Shown here: positions 1 through 8,276 of the stretch, piece after piece | Layout: every line of letters starts with the position of its first letter | Numbering within the stretch: position 1 is the stretch's first letter | DNA from: CAINVV01 sp964506325 | Lineage (GTDB): Bacteria; Bacteroidota; Bacteroidia; Bacteroidales; Prolixibacteraceae | Reading direction: 5' to 3' | NCBI GenBank assembly: GCA_964506325.1 | Contig: CAZDLO010000084.1 | Span: 1 to 15,627, forward strand | DNA: 15,627 bases | Program-made: the position numbers and the translations under genes | Notes under the pieces: generated by a model | What the model was told of the DNA's origin: nothing | The model's database searches: none | What the model saw: only the letters and a program-made list of their open reading frames with translations

Positions 1-25
1 GCTCACTTAACTCTATATTGCTCAT
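1..25 (-). CDS. possible 5' end of a divergent gene, cut by the window edge
   Basis: On the minus strand an ATG at position 25 opens a frame reading M-S-N-I-E-L-S-E before the window ends. A good Bacteroidetes -7 box lies about 40 bases upstream, which is the main support for a real gene start. Eight codons are too few to name a product, and the start codon could be a chance ATG. Confidence 0.35.
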
Positions 26-64
26 CTTTAATTAATAATCCTATTTTTTTTAAAAAAATTACGT

Positions 65-73
65 GCAAAGATA
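65..73 (-). promoter_or_regulatory. -7 promoter box for the divergent gene at the left edge
   Basis: The minus strand reads TATCTTTGC, a full match to the Bacteroidetes -7 consensus TAnnTTTG. It would start transcription near position 58, giving a leader of roughly 33 bases before the ATG at 25. I see no good -33 TTTG at the usual distance of about 19 bases, so the call rests on the -7 box and its position. Confidence 0.45.
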
Positions 74-240
74 AGAAAAGATATCCTTTATTTTGGCTGG
101 ATCCCTTCAATTTTCATCCCTTCATCAAAGAAGTATATGTTAAAAAGCCCTGCCTTCGCAGAAATCTAAGTAGCTTAATATAACACCGATAAAAGCACAA
201 TTCAAATTTCTTGGTAAAGAATTGGTTGTTCACACTCATT

Positions 241-248
241 TATCTTTG
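241..248 (+). promoter_or_regulatory. -7 promoter box upstream of recJ
   Basis: The sequence TATCTTTG matches TAnnTTTG exactly and lies 66 bases before the recJ start codon. The only -33-like element nearby, ATTG at 221-224, is 16 bases away, closer than usual. Transcription would begin around 253-256, giving a leader of about 60 bases. Together with the box at 65-73 this makes positions 26-314 a divergent promoter region. I see nothing else there beyond short A/T-rich runs. Confidence 0.5.
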
Positions 249-314
249 TCACTATGAGCCAAAAAGGTATATTTGGGAAATAATTGAAGAATCTGTACGG
301 GGAAAAGGGAAAAA

Positions 315-2051
315 ATGCAAAAACTCTGGAAACTGAAGGAACAGGCTGATATCAATGATATCAAGCAACTTTCTGCTGCGCTCAATGTGGATATGGCCAT
401 AGCCAATCTTCTTGTACAGCGCGGGATAAGGAGTTATGCCGCCGCCAAAACGTTTTTTCGTCCTAAACTTTCTGATCTGCATGATCCTTTTCTGATGAAA
501 GACATGGATAAAGCCGTCGAAAGGCTGCAGAAGGCTGTTGCCGGGAACGAGCGGGTGATGGTCTACGGCGATTATGATGTGGACGGGACTACCTCTGTCG
601 CACTGATGTTTACTTTCCTTGCCAGGCGGATCACGAATGTCGAATATTATGTTCCTGACCGCTATATGGAGGGCTATGGCATTTCCCGTATTGGAATTGA
701 CTATGCTGCCTCCAGGAATATTACACTGATAGTTGTCCTTGACTGCGGTATAAAGGCAGTTGATAAAATTGCCTATGCATCTGAGCTGGGAATCGATTTC
801 ATTGTCTGCGACCACCATAATCCCGATGAAAAAGTTCCTGATGCAGTTGCTGTTCTTGACCCTAAACAGCCTGGCTGTAATTACCCTTACAAGGATCTCT
901 CGGGATGCGGTGTGGGTTTTAAGCTGATACAGGCTTTTTGTCAGAAGAATGATCTTCCGCAGGATATAGCCTATGATCTTCTCGATCTGGTGGTGGTCAG
1001 CATCGCCTCGGATATTGTTCCCCTTACAGGTGAAAACAGGGTTCTTGCCTTTTATGGTCTTCAAAAGCTTAATTCCAACCCCTCCACCGGGTTAAAAACG
1101 TTAATCAACTACTCTGGCATTACCGGGGAAATAAAAATACAGGATATTGTCTTCAAGATCGGCCCAAGGCTCAACGCCTCCGGCAGAATAGAACACGGTA
1201 AGAAATCTGTCAGAATTCTGCTGGCAGAAGACAGTGTCGAGCTGGAAGAGCTGGGTATCGAGATCAATTCATACAACGAGATTCGCAAAACCCTTGACCG
1301 GGATATTACCATGGAAGCCCTGGAAATGATTTCCCAGAGTGAGTTTTATGAGGGACGGAAATCGACGGTTATTTATAACCGCGACTGGCACAAGGGCGTT
1401 GTCGGTATCGTCGCTTCACGGCTTACGGAGCATTATTACAGGCCAACCGTTGTCTTGACTGAATCCAACGGCATCGCTACCGGGTCGGCACGGTCGGTGG
1501 GTGAATTCGACCTCTATGAAGCCATCGGCAAATGCGCCGACCTGCTTGAATCATACGGCGGACACATGTACGCTGCAGGTCTTTCCATGAAACTTGAAAA
1601 TGTGGCAGAATTCTCCAGGCGGTTCGAACAGGTGGTGAGAGACACCATTTCATCGGATCAGATGATTCAGAAAATCGATCTGGACGCAAAAATTTCCCTT
1701 TCAGACCTCTCTCCGAAGTTTATCAGGCTCCTCAAGCAGTTTGAACCTTTCGGGCCCCACAATATGACTCCTGTTTTTTTAACAGAAGATGTCATGGATT
1801 ATGGAACCAGCAAACTGGTCGGGAAAAATAACGACCATGTGAAACTGGATCTGATGGAAGCCAACCGCTCCTCATCCCGCTTTTCTGGGATCGGATTCTC
1901 GCTTTCGACTCATTTTGAAATGATCAAGCAATCCCTGCCATTTGATATTTGCTATTCCGTTACTGAGAATCAGTACCGCGACAAGGTATACTTGCAGCTG
2001 AATGTCAGGGATATACGTTCAAGGATGGATGATTACGGGAATGATAACTGA
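315..2051 (+). CDS. recJ: single-stranded-DNA-specific exonuclease RecJ
   Basis: RecJ is a cytoplasmic 5'-to-3' single-strand DNA exonuclease of the DHH phosphoesterase family. It acts in RecF-pathway recombination, mismatch repair and base-excision repair. The 578-residue length is normal for the family. The DHH domain carries the metal-binding GDYDVDG motif at residues 85-91 and the signature D-H-H at 166-168 (context VCDHHNPDE). Further conserved blocks are PRLNASGRI at 284-292, HKGVVGIVASRL at 359-370 and GSARS at 390-394. The DHHA1 signature GGHMYAAG sits at 415-422. The remaining C-terminal part fits the RecJ OB-fold domain. The ATG at 315 follows a purine-rich stretch and yields a normal-length N-terminus. 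All catalytic motifs I can check are intact. The Nudix gene follows 104 bases later on the same strand and may be co-transcribed. Confidence 0.97.
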   Translation: MQKLWKLKEQADINDIKQLSAALNVDMAIANLLVQRGIRSYAAAKTFFRPKLSDLHDPFLMKDMDKAVERLQKAVAGNERVMVYGDYDVDGTTSVALMFTFLARRITNVEYYVPDRYMEGYGISRIGIDYAASRNITLIVVLDCGIKAVDKIAYASELGIDFIVCDHHNPDEKVPDAVAVLDPKQPGCNYPYKDLSGCGVGFKLIQAFCQKNDLPQDIAYDLLDLVVVSIASDIVPLTGENRVLAFYGLQKLNSNPSTGLKTLINYSGITGEIKIQDIVFKIGPRLNASGRIEHGKKSVRILLAEDSVELEELGIEINSYNEIRKTLDRDITMEALEMISQSEFYEGRKSTVIYNRDWHKGVVGIVASRLTEHYYRPTVVLTESNGIATGSARSVGEFDLYEAIGKCADLLESYGGHMYAAGLSMKLENVAEFSRRFEQVVRDTISSDQMIQKIDLDAKISLSDLSPKFIRLLKQFEPFGPHNMTPVFLTEDVMDYGTSKLVGKNNDHVKLDLMEANRSSSRFSGIGFSLSTHFEMIKQSLPFDICYSVTENQYRDKVYLQLNVRDIRSRMDDYGNDN

Positions 2052-2155
2052 TCCTGTTTACCGGGCCTTTTGAAAATTTTCGATCCCTAAGAAAATACTA
2101 ACCTCCCGGAACAAAAAGTTGCCTGGACTGATTCTAATTAAATTATCCGGTTAAA

Positions 2156-2824
2156 GTGAAAATTCAACCTGACATAACATTCCGGCAATTGGCTGAGCAG
2201 TTGAAAAATCGCCTGCCCGGAAGTTTTTCCCATCTTAAAATGCTTCCTCCGGGAAGATTACTTGAGCTTCCTTCCAATCACTCCGGTTACTATGAAAGTG
2301 CAGTTTTGGTTTTACTGTTCCCCGTCGGACCCGACATCAGGATTTGCCTTATCCGGCGCCCGGCTTCCATGAAGAATCATGCGGGTCAGATTGCATTGCC
2401 CGGCGGCAAAAGGGAAAAGGATGACCGGGATTTGATTCATACTGCTTTAAGGGAGGCAAAGGAAGAAATTGGAATTGATCCCGCCTCGATAAAGGTGCTT
2501 GGGTTACTCAGTTCTGTTTATGTTCAGATCAGTGATTTTTTGATCACCCCGGTGTTGGGATGGCTTGACAGGGCACCTGAATTCAGGGCTGATCCGTCAG
2601 AAGTGGACGAGATTCTCTTTATATCTTTCTCAGGCATAGCCGGGAAGGCAAACCTGCAGGAAAGGGAAATGGATACCACAACAGGTCGTATCACAGTGCC
2701 CGGGTATGATATTGACGGGCATTTTATCTGGGGGGCTACCGCCATGATTCTGGCCGAACTGGATGATGTATTCTCTGCGGTCGTCAGTTGTAAAACGACC
2801 ACGAAAGGCCAAACAAAAAAGTAG
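2156..2824 (+). CDS. Nudix hydrolase, probable coenzyme A diphosphatase
   Basis: The 222-residue protein is a Nudix hydrolase that probably splits coenzyme A or acyl-CoA into phosphopantetheine and 3',5'-ADP (NUDT7/NudL-like group). The Nudix box has the spacing typical of that group, ending in ALREAKEEIGI with the metal-binding glutamates. Just before it lies the NuCoA-type stretch LIRRPASMKNHAGQIALPGG, whose HAGQ...PGG core marks CoA-diphosphatases. The frame starts at a GTG (2156). I see no better ATG giving a complete N-terminus, and no separate promoter in the 104-base gap after recJ. The 3' end overlaps the convergent porin gene by 41 bases, so the lysine/threonine-rich tail is encoded over the porin's last codons. 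The substrate is a family inference, not shown here. Confidence 0.9.
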   Translation: MKIQPDITFRQLAEQLKNRLPGSFSHLKMLPPGRLLELPSNHSGYYESAVLVLLFPVGPDIRICLIRRPASMKNHAGQIALPGGKREKDDRDLIHTALREAKEEIGIDPASIKVLGLLSSVYVQISDFLITPVLGWLDRAPEFRADPSEVDEILFISFSGIAGKANLQEREMDTTTGRITVPGYDIDGHFIWGATAMILAELDDVFSAVVSCKTTTKGQTKK

Positions 2825-4859
2825 AGACAGGAGCAGGATAGCCAGGTGAAGTAAAGTAGCCTCCCTTCCTGAAATTTGTTGCCAGGTTTGTATTCTTGAT
2901 GTAGAATGCTGTTCTTTTTAGTTTCAGGTTGATAAAGGCATCCACCCAGGGATAATCTCCGATTTTTTCTGCAGACTGGCGGTAGAACATACCGGTGGCA
3001 GGTGAGTACTGGTCTGCATAATAGGCACTTTCGTACCGTGTATCCAACCCTATCTGGAAGAAAAGCACCTTGGCATAGGTATTTTCGTAGTAAGTAGAAT
3101 TTCTGAAACTTACAACAGGCAGTGCCAGGTATTTATCTGTAGTCGTTTGTTGAAAGACAACCCAGTTTCTGAAATTCAATCCGCCAATCCTGAAATCTTT
3201 GTTCAGCACTCCCTGGAGTACGGAAAATTCCGAATCTGCCTGTTCAGGCAAAGCTTGTTCGTTGAAATATACGTATTTGCTGATGATGCTGTAATTGACT
3301 GATGCTTTGAGCCTCCACCCGGGTTTATCCATGGATGCGCCAATCCTCATGGTATAGGTTTTGTCAAAGACATTCTCCCACTTGTAATGGTTGGAATAAT
3401 AATGTTCGTAAAAGAAATCAGGGGTATGATTCCACATTTTGGCAAAAATACGGATGAAGGAGGTATCCTTTTTTGACCTGAGAGGTTTGTCCAACGTTCC
3501 TGATAATTCATAATCCAGGGCATTGCGTCCCTGGATATAGGACTTTCCCTCTGCGGTCCAGTTCCAGAACCGTCCGTCAGTCCGGTAGGCAGAACCCCCG
3601 ATAAAGGTGTTGGAATAGCCCGAACTTTGCGTCAGTCCGAGCGGGGAGGTTTTTATTCCATCTGCATCAACAACAGAATCCTGACGGGGAAAATAGAGGT
3701 TTACAATGTCGTTGGAGATGAAAATCTGCTTGCCAAAGGTGTATTTCCTGTCCGGGGCCTCCATAAACTTCAGCACGAAACGGTTGGTGAGTATGGACTT
3801 GCCGGCTTTGTCCATGGTCGCCGGTGCCAATGTGGATCCTGAAGAACCATTGATGTAGGGAACATGGTCCTTCCCATAATAATTTACGGTCCCTTTTTCG
3901 TCCGTGTAGAGGTAGGTCGGATTGGGGTTCGCTTCTGAAAATAGCCGGGTTGATTTCTGCATGTCAATAACATGGACAAGTGCCACCCTTGGAATAAACT
4001 GCTGATAAATCTCTTGCTTTTTCTTATCCTCCATCTCTTTCCAGACACCCAACTTGAACTGGTGAGTCAGGGTAGTAAAAACATTATCATTGGCCGAATT
4101 GACGTCTGTCAGCCAGACAGTGATGTTTTCCGGCTTGATATCAGGGTTTTCGATATCGTTTGGATTGGGTAATCCACCGTTTTCCTGGTTTTGAAACCTG
4201 TTTTTTCCATAAGTGAACCAATAATCGTAACGATCAAAATTGCCGCTTGTGAAAAACCCAAAGTTGCGGTTCTTCGACTCCTGGTTCATATATTTACCGG
4301 CAGATCCAATTGAATTGAAATAGAATCCGAAATTTATATTCTTATTGATATTCTGGGTATGGAAGATTTTAAGGATGGTTTCACCCTTTGGTTTATTGGC
4401 AAACCATTGTCCGTAGGTGATCAGGGTATACGGTTTTGTGGCATTGTAAAACCTGATTCCGCCCGGCCAAAGGCCATAATCGAAATAATTCAGCTGAAAA
4501 AGAAAGTCCCGGTCGGTAACCCTTCTCTGGAAGAAGTCGGCCGACTGGTAGGAGTTGCCAATATTCCCCAGTGACTGAACCGAAACTGAGTTTTTGTAGG
4601 TTGGATTGTATATATGGAAATCATTTACTGAAGAATCTACTTTTACCTCCTGGACGCGGGTGAGGTTATCCAGTAATTCATAAGAGCGCATCTTGAAAAC
4701 GATGGAGTCCTGCGCTGTTTTTACCCCTCCCTTGTTTCCCTGCCTCCTGCCGGAACCGGAACTGCCGGATACGTTATCCATATCGTTCTCCTGTGCCTGG
4801 GACATCGTACTGCCAAACAGGATGAGCGCCGCCAAAAGAATTTTCAACTTGAGAATCAT
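2784..4859 (-). CDS. putative outer-membrane porin of Bacteroidetes type
   Basis: The 691-residue protein resembles the large Bacteroidetes 'putative porin' beta-barrel family (Porin_10 type, recognised from general character, not from a search). Residues 1-23 form a signal peptide: lysines near the start, a hydrophobic core, and an end in M-S-Q-A-Q. A Gly/Ser/Arg/Asn-rich low-complexity stretch follows at about 29-45. The rest is a long run of alternating aromatic and polar strands, rich in Tyr, Phe, Trp and Asn, as in a barrel with large loops. It ends in ...W-S-F-Y-N, close to the aromatic end expected for barrel insertion. The role is inferred as passive diffusion of small solutes across the outer membrane; the substrate is unknown. 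The gene probably has its own promoter at 5091-5121 and a long leader. Its 3' end overlaps the Nudix gene. Confidence 0.8.
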   Translation of the reverse strand: MILKLKILLAALILFGSTMSQAQENDMDNVSGSSGSGRRQGNKGGVKTAQDSIVFKMRSYELLDNLTRVQEVKVDSSVNDFHIYNPTYKNSVSVQSLGNIGNSYQSADFFQRRVTDRDFLFQLNYFDYGLWPGGIRFYNATKPYTLITYGQWFANKPKGETILKIFHTQNINKNINFGFYFNSIGSAGKYMNQESKNRNFGFFTSGNFDRYDYWFTYGKNRFQNQENGGLPNPNDIENPDIKPENITVWLTDVNSANDNVFTTLTHQFKLGVWKEMEDKKKQEIYQQFIPRVALVHVIDMQKSTRLFSEANPNPTYLYTDEKGTVNYYGKDHVPYINGSSGSTLAPATMDKAGKSILTNRFVLKFMEAPDRKYTFGKQIFISNDIVNLYFPRQDSVVDADGIKTSPLGLTQSSGYSNTFIGGSAYRTDGRFWNWTAEGKSYIQGRNALDYELSGTLDKPLRSKKDTSFIRIFAKMWNHTPDFFYEHYYSNHYKWENVFDKTYTMRIGASMDKPGWRLKASVNYSIISKYVYFNEQALPEQADSEFSVLQGVLNKDFRIGGLNFRNWVVFQQTTTDKYLALPVVSFRNSTYYENTYAKVLFFQIGLDTRYESAYYADQYSPATGMFYRQSAEKIGDYPWVDAFINLKLKRTAFYIKNTNLATNFRKGGYFTSPGYPAPVSTFLFGLSWSFYN

Positions 4860-4978
4860 TCGTTCATTTCATTGTTAAACCGGAGCACATCAGAAAGCTT
4901 TTTTGAAACTCCCTGACGGATAGCAGGATACCTTTCAAATTGACAAGGCCTTTTGAGTCGCCACTTTTATAACCGAAA

Positions 4979-5030
4979 CCGTGGCATGCATGTAACACCG
5001 ATGAATAATCTGCTTGTCATTGCCACACGG
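4979..5030 (-). other. imperfect stem-loop in the porin leader
   Basis: CCGTGGCA at 4979-4986 pairs with TGCCACACGG at 5021-5030 if two bases bulge out, giving eight base pairs around a loop of about 34 bases. It is followed by no T-run in the porin direction, so it is not an ordinary terminator. It could be a leader structure or chance. Confidence 0.3.
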
Positions 5031-5090
5031 AACACCCAAATATTCATATCCGGTTGGTTCCGGGACACCGGGAAGGGTATTTCATGTTGG

Positions 5091-5121
5091 CAAATATAGG
5101 CATTTCGCCATGATCAGCGAA
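5091..5121 (-). promoter_or_regulatory. promoter for the porin gene (-33/-7)
   Basis: On the minus strand the -7 box TATATTTG (5098 down to 5091) matches TAnnTTTG. Upstream of it, with 19 bases between, is TTCG (5121 down to 5118), one mismatch from the -33 element TTTG. This is the best-spaced promoter pair in the window. Start of transcription would be near 5085, well upstream of the porin ATG at 4859. Confidence 0.5.
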
Positions 5122-5173
5122 TTTTAGATTTTCAATTTTAGTGTTTGGAAGAAGTTGCTGACTTTCCCGGTTG

Positions 5174-8077
5174 TCATTCCCTGGAAAGCCTTCCGGTTCG
5201 CATCAGTTTGTACACAAATCGCCCAAGCTCACCAAACCACAGTACGAAAGAGGTAGAAACGATAATAATGAGCCAGTCGACCGGAAGCAAAGGGACTGTT
5301 CGAAATACGTCCTTCCCGAAAGTGACAATCAGAAACTGTCCCACCAGGATCATCGCTACCGTAATCAGGAAGCCAATACTCTTGTGAAGTTGGTGAAAAG
5401 CATGATTGCCGGAGGCGAAAGCCTTGGCGTTAAATAGGTTCCAGAATTGGAGCATGACGAAGATGGTGAAAAAACGGGAGAGGTCGTACCTGGATATTTC
5501 TCCATTCACTGTGAAATGATAAAGCAGGAACAACAGCAGAACAACAAAAATAAATCCAGTCCACAGAATATAGGACCTCATTTGTGGCGTTAATATGAAT
5601 GCCTCATTTCTCCTGGGTTTGTTATTCATTACGTTCGTATTCGGAGGAAGAGATGCCAGTGCTGCTGCTGCAAATGTGTCCATGATCAGGTTGACCCAAA
5701 GCATCTGTGTAACCGTCAGCGGAAGCTCATGGCCGAATATGGACCCGAGGAGAACAATTACCATCGCAGTTACATTGATGGTAAGTTGAAAAAGGATAAA
5801 TCGCTGGATGTTCTGGTACAATGATCTGCCCCACATCACGGCAGTCGCAATGCTTTTGAAAGAATCATCCAGCAGGGTGATATCACTTGCCTCCTTGGCC
5901 ACAGAAGTACCTGAGCCCATTGAAAGGCCGACATGGGCGAAATTCAAGGCCGGAGCGTCGTTTGTCCCATCGCCGGTTACCGCAACTATAGAACCGGACT
6001 TTTGAAGCAGCTGAACCAGCCGTTGCTTGTCTGTTGGCCTGGCGCGGCACATGATTGTCAGTTTGCGGATACGAATGCCTGCCTCCTCGTCTGTCAGGGC
6101 GGCGAATTCATTCCCGGTGATAAGCTGATCATCTCCTGCCTCCTCTTTCCATATACCAATCTGCCTGCCTATTTCCCTGGCTGTGCCGGGAGTATCCCCC
6201 GTCACAATCTTGATGTCAATGCCGGCATTCAGACATTCTGCCACTGCTGCCGGAACATCTTCCCTGACAGGGTCGGAAATGGCGGCAATTCCTATGTAGC
6301 ATAGATTGGAACTCGTCACCTTCCCATTGGAAATGCGTGGCTGGTCATCCTCAAATATTTCGTAGGCAAAACCCAGCGTTCTCATGGCCTGGTTCTGGTA
6401 GGCATGCAATATCCTGTCAATTTCCGGTTTATATTCAGCAACGGGCACAGTTTTGTCTTCCAGCTGAACCGACTTGCAGAGATCCATCACGATTTCGGGT
6501 GCCCCTTTAACCAGCAGAATGCTCTTTCCGTCGCCGGATCCGAGAATAGTTGCCATGTATTTTCGTTCTGTGGAAAAGGTGAGTTGTTCTGTAATTTCCT
6601 GCTCATTTCTGATCTTCAGGTAATTGGTCCCCTGGCCGTGGAGCCAGAGCAGGAGTGCACCCTCTGTCGGATTGCCGATGACGTGAACGTTATGGGGATC
6701 GGTGAAATCCAGGTAGGCCGTCGAATTTACTGAAATGGCACTTCTGATGATATTACTTAAATTGCTGTCAGTCAGTTTTTGATGTGTAATTCCAAAAAAA
6801 TTGGCCTCGTGAACCTGCATCTTATTTTGGGTAAGGGTACCGGTCTTGTCTGTACAGATTACAGTGGTCGCACCCATGGTCTCACAGGCGTGCATTTTTC
6901 TTACCAGGTTGTTGGATTGCAGCATCCGTCGCATACTCAAAGCCAGGCTAAGTGTAACACTCATGGGCAAACCTTCGGGTACAGCTACTACGATCAAAGT
7001 TACGGATACCATGAAATAGGAAAGGATCTTCCCTGCGGTATCGAGGGATACCCAGGCTTCAGGACGGGTAAGATCATAACCTGCAATGAACAAGATGCCT
7101 GCGAGGGCGGAAAAGGTGAATGCTCCGGTAATGAGCCACCTAAGCCAGCTGCCGCGATGGATGATTCCGGGTGTTTTGTAACCGGGATTGATAAATCCCA
7201 GGCCGTCAAACAAGATCGGCACCCATACCTTGACCAATGCCACCAGGGCAGAAAAAATAACCAGCGAAGTCGAGATCTTCCGGGTAAGTGTAAAAACAGT
7301 TTCTCCGGTGAGAATGCCCTTGATAAACAGTACCAGGAAGGTAACAGAGGCCAGGATTAAACCAACGACCCCAATTAATTTGGCCAAACCGTCCAGCTGG
7401 ATATTCAGGGGTGTCGCTTCACCGCTTAATTTGGTTGATTCTTTGGCAACTTTTCCGTACTCAGTCTGGTCTCCAACTACTGAAATTTCAACAATTCCAT
7501 GACCATCAACTACAGTTGTTCCGCGGTAAACAATGTTGGAAGGATAGGTGGCCTCTTCGTCAAAATCCGCCTCGTGGATTGTCTTGTTGATGACAGGTTC
7601 ACCCGTCAGGGAAGATTCGTTGATTTGAAGCGCGACTGCTTCAAGCAGCCTGCCATCTGCAGGAATTTCATCACCGGTTGAAAGGACTACCAGGTCTCCA
7701 ACGACAATGGATGATTTGGCAACTTCACATATATTTCCGTTACGGATTACTTTAACAAGTGATTCATCGTTGATTTTATTGAGCAGGTCGAATTTTTTGT
7801 TGGCATCCATTTCAAACCAGAAGGCGACACCTGTAGCCAGAAATATGGCGAAGAAAATTCCGATTGTTTCAGCAAACTCCTTGTGAACGAATGATATACC
7901 CAGGGAGAGAAAAGCTGCTATCAGCAGGATACGTATGATCGGATCTTCAAATTTTTCCAGGAAAAGCCTCCATACAGATGCTTTTGGGGGGGGAGTAAGA
8001 AGGTTTGCACCATGAATCTTCCTGCTCTCCAGAACTTCAGAATCGGTCAGACCGGTCAGCTGTTTTTTAACATCCAT
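5174..8077 (-). CDS. calcium-translocating P-type ATPase, PMCA type
   Basis: This inner-membrane P-type ATPase most likely exports Ca2+ using ATP (type IIB). The 967 residues contain the actuator motif SLTGEP (156-161), the phosphorylation motif DKTGTLT with Asp410, the ATP-binding KGAPE block (524-528), TGDTPGTA (627-634) and TGDGTNDAP (701-709). Ion-site residues of the single PMCA-type calcium site are present: PEGLP in helix 4 (367-371), Asn768, and WVNLIMD in helix 6 (Asn796, Asp800). I chose the ATG at 8077 (M-D-V-K-K-Q). The frame stays open to an ATG at 8131, but that start lies upstream of a -7 box at 8097-8104, which would then fall inside the coding sequence. Odd: about 80 residues between helices 3 and 4 (roughly 263-345) include two extra hydrophobic segments. 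Other divalent cations are possible as cargo. Confidence 0.93.
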   Translation of the reverse strand: MDVKKQLTGLTDSEVLESRKIHGANLLTPPPKASVWRLFLEKFEDPIIRILLIAAFLSLGISFVHKEFAETIGIFFAIFLATGVAFWFEMDANKKFDLLNKINDESLVKVIRNGNICEVAKSSIVVGDLVVLSTGDEIPADGRLLEAVALQINESSLTGEPVINKTIHEADFDEEATYPSNIVYRGTTVVDGHGIVEISVVGDQTEYGKVAKESTKLSGEATPLNIQLDGLAKLIGVVGLILASVTFLVLFIKGILTGETVFTLTRKISTSLVIFSALVALVKVWVPILFDGLGFINPGYKTPGIIHRGSWLRWLITGAFTFSALAGILFIAGYDLTRPEAWVSLDTAGKILSYFMVSVTLIVVAVPEGLPMSVTLSLALSMRRMLQSNNLVRKMHACETMGATTVICTDKTGTLTQNKMQVHEANFFGITHQKLTDSNLSNIIRSAISVNSTAYLDFTDPHNVHVIGNPTEGALLLWLHGQGTNYLKIRNEQEITEQLTFSTERKYMATILGSGDGKSILLVKGAPEIVMDLCKSVQLEDKTVPVAEYKPEIDRILHAYQNQAMRTLGFAYEIFEDDQPRISNGKVTSSNLCYIGIAAISDPVREDVPAAVAECLNAGIDIKIVTGDTPGTAREIGRQIGIWKEEAGDDQLITGNEFAALTDEEAGIRIRKLTIMCRARPTDKQRLVQLLQKSGSIVAVTGDGTNDAPALNFAHVGLSMGSGTSVAKEASDITLLDDSFKSIATAVMWGRSLYQNIQRFILFQLTINVTAMVIVLLGSIFGHELPLTVTQMLWVNLIMDTFAAAALASLPPNTNVMNNKPRRNEAFILTPQMRSYILWTGFIFVVLLLFLLYHFTVNGEISRYDLSRFFTIFVMLQFWNLFNAKAFASGNHAFHQLHKSIGFLITVAMILVGQFLIVTFGKDVFRTVPLLPVDWLIIIVSTSFVLWFGELGRFVYKLMRTGRLSRE

Positions 8078-8096
8078 TCTATTAATTTTTATCTCC

Positions 8097-8104
8097 CAAA
8101 TATA
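8097..8104 (-). promoter_or_regulatory. -7 promoter box for the Ca-ATPase
   Basis: The minus strand reads TATATTTG, an exact TAnnTTTG match, 19 bases before the ATG at 8077. It predicts a very short leader and rules against the upstream ATG at 8131. The -33 element is weak; the nearest TTG lies about 24 bases away. Confidence 0.5.
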
Positions 8105-8187
8105 CGTTAAGTAATCCAATATAGTTAACAAGGGATTTTATTTTGCTTTTTGCATACCTGTTTTTGTTTTTTTAATATTTGAATATC

Positions 8188-8201
8188 AGTGCTTTAGCAC
8201 T
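8188..8201. repeat. short perfect inverted repeat between divergent promoters
   Basis: AGTGCT and AGCACT flank two T bases, a 14-base near-palindrome. No T-run follows on either strand at terminator distance. It lies between the Ca-ATPase and tetR promoters and could be a small protein-binding site or chance. The rest of the gap 8105-8245 is A/T-rich with no gene. Confidence 0.3.
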
Positions 8202-8245
8202 CTTTCGCGCTCCGTCCTTAAAAAAATCGAAAAGTATTTTAATAA

Positions 8246-8276
8246 TTTAACCAAATGGTTTAACTAAATGGTTAAA
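8246..8276. promoter_or_regulatory. probable TetR operator, palindrome with tandem half-sites
   Basis: The outer arms TTTAACCA (8246-8253) and TGGTTAAA (8269-8276) are perfect inverted repeats of eight bases. The same stretch can be read as two direct copies of TTTAACYAAATGGTT (8246-8260 and 8259-8273), offset by 13 bases. It runs into the -7 box at 8273-8280 and covers the -33 region. Bound repressor would therefore block RNA polymerase. Being just upstream of a tetR gene, it is most likely that protein's own binding site. Confidence 0.7.

Larger units (their letters stand above)
4860..5173 (-). other. 314-base gap between Ca-ATPase and porin: long porin leader
   Basis: No convincing gene lies here. 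The minus strand carries a promoter at 5091-5121, so positions of about 5085 down to 4860 would be the transcribed 5' leader of the porin, some 225 bases. The leader holds an imperfect stem-loop (4979-5030) and a 26-codon minus-strand frame (5047 down to 4967, starting M-N-I-W-V-F) whose reality I cannot judge. I find no clear hairpin-plus-T-run terminator after the Ca-ATPase stop at 5174, so read-through into the porin is possible. Confidence 0.5.

Noticed and set aside
150..161. Small hairpin CTGC-CTTC-GCAG in the recJ upstream region
   Set aside because: Only four base pairs and no following T-run on either strand; expected by chance.
254..283. Nine-codon frame (M-S-Q-K-G-I-F-G-K) just downstream of the recJ -7 box, possibly a leader peptide
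   Set aside because: It starts almost at the expected transcription start, shows no regulatory amino-acid run and has no linked hairpin. Short frames of this size are expected by chance.
252..1064. 270-codon minus-strand open frame opposite recJ
   Set aside because: It lies wholly inside recJ, whose motifs are intact on the other strand. Its predicted protein is Cys/His/Ile-rich with no recognisable family, so it is a shadow frame.
6779..7360. 193-codon plus-strand open frame opposite the Ca-ATPase
   Set aside because: It is opposite the conserved helix 4 and phosphorylation-site region of the pump. Its composition is odd, rich in Gly, Cys and Gln, with no promoter or family match.
8078..8131. 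Eighteen-residue N-terminal extension of the Ca-ATPase from an ATG at 8131
   Set aside because: The extension would contain the -7 box at 8097-8104 and is not expected in the family. The ATG at 8077 gives a normal start.
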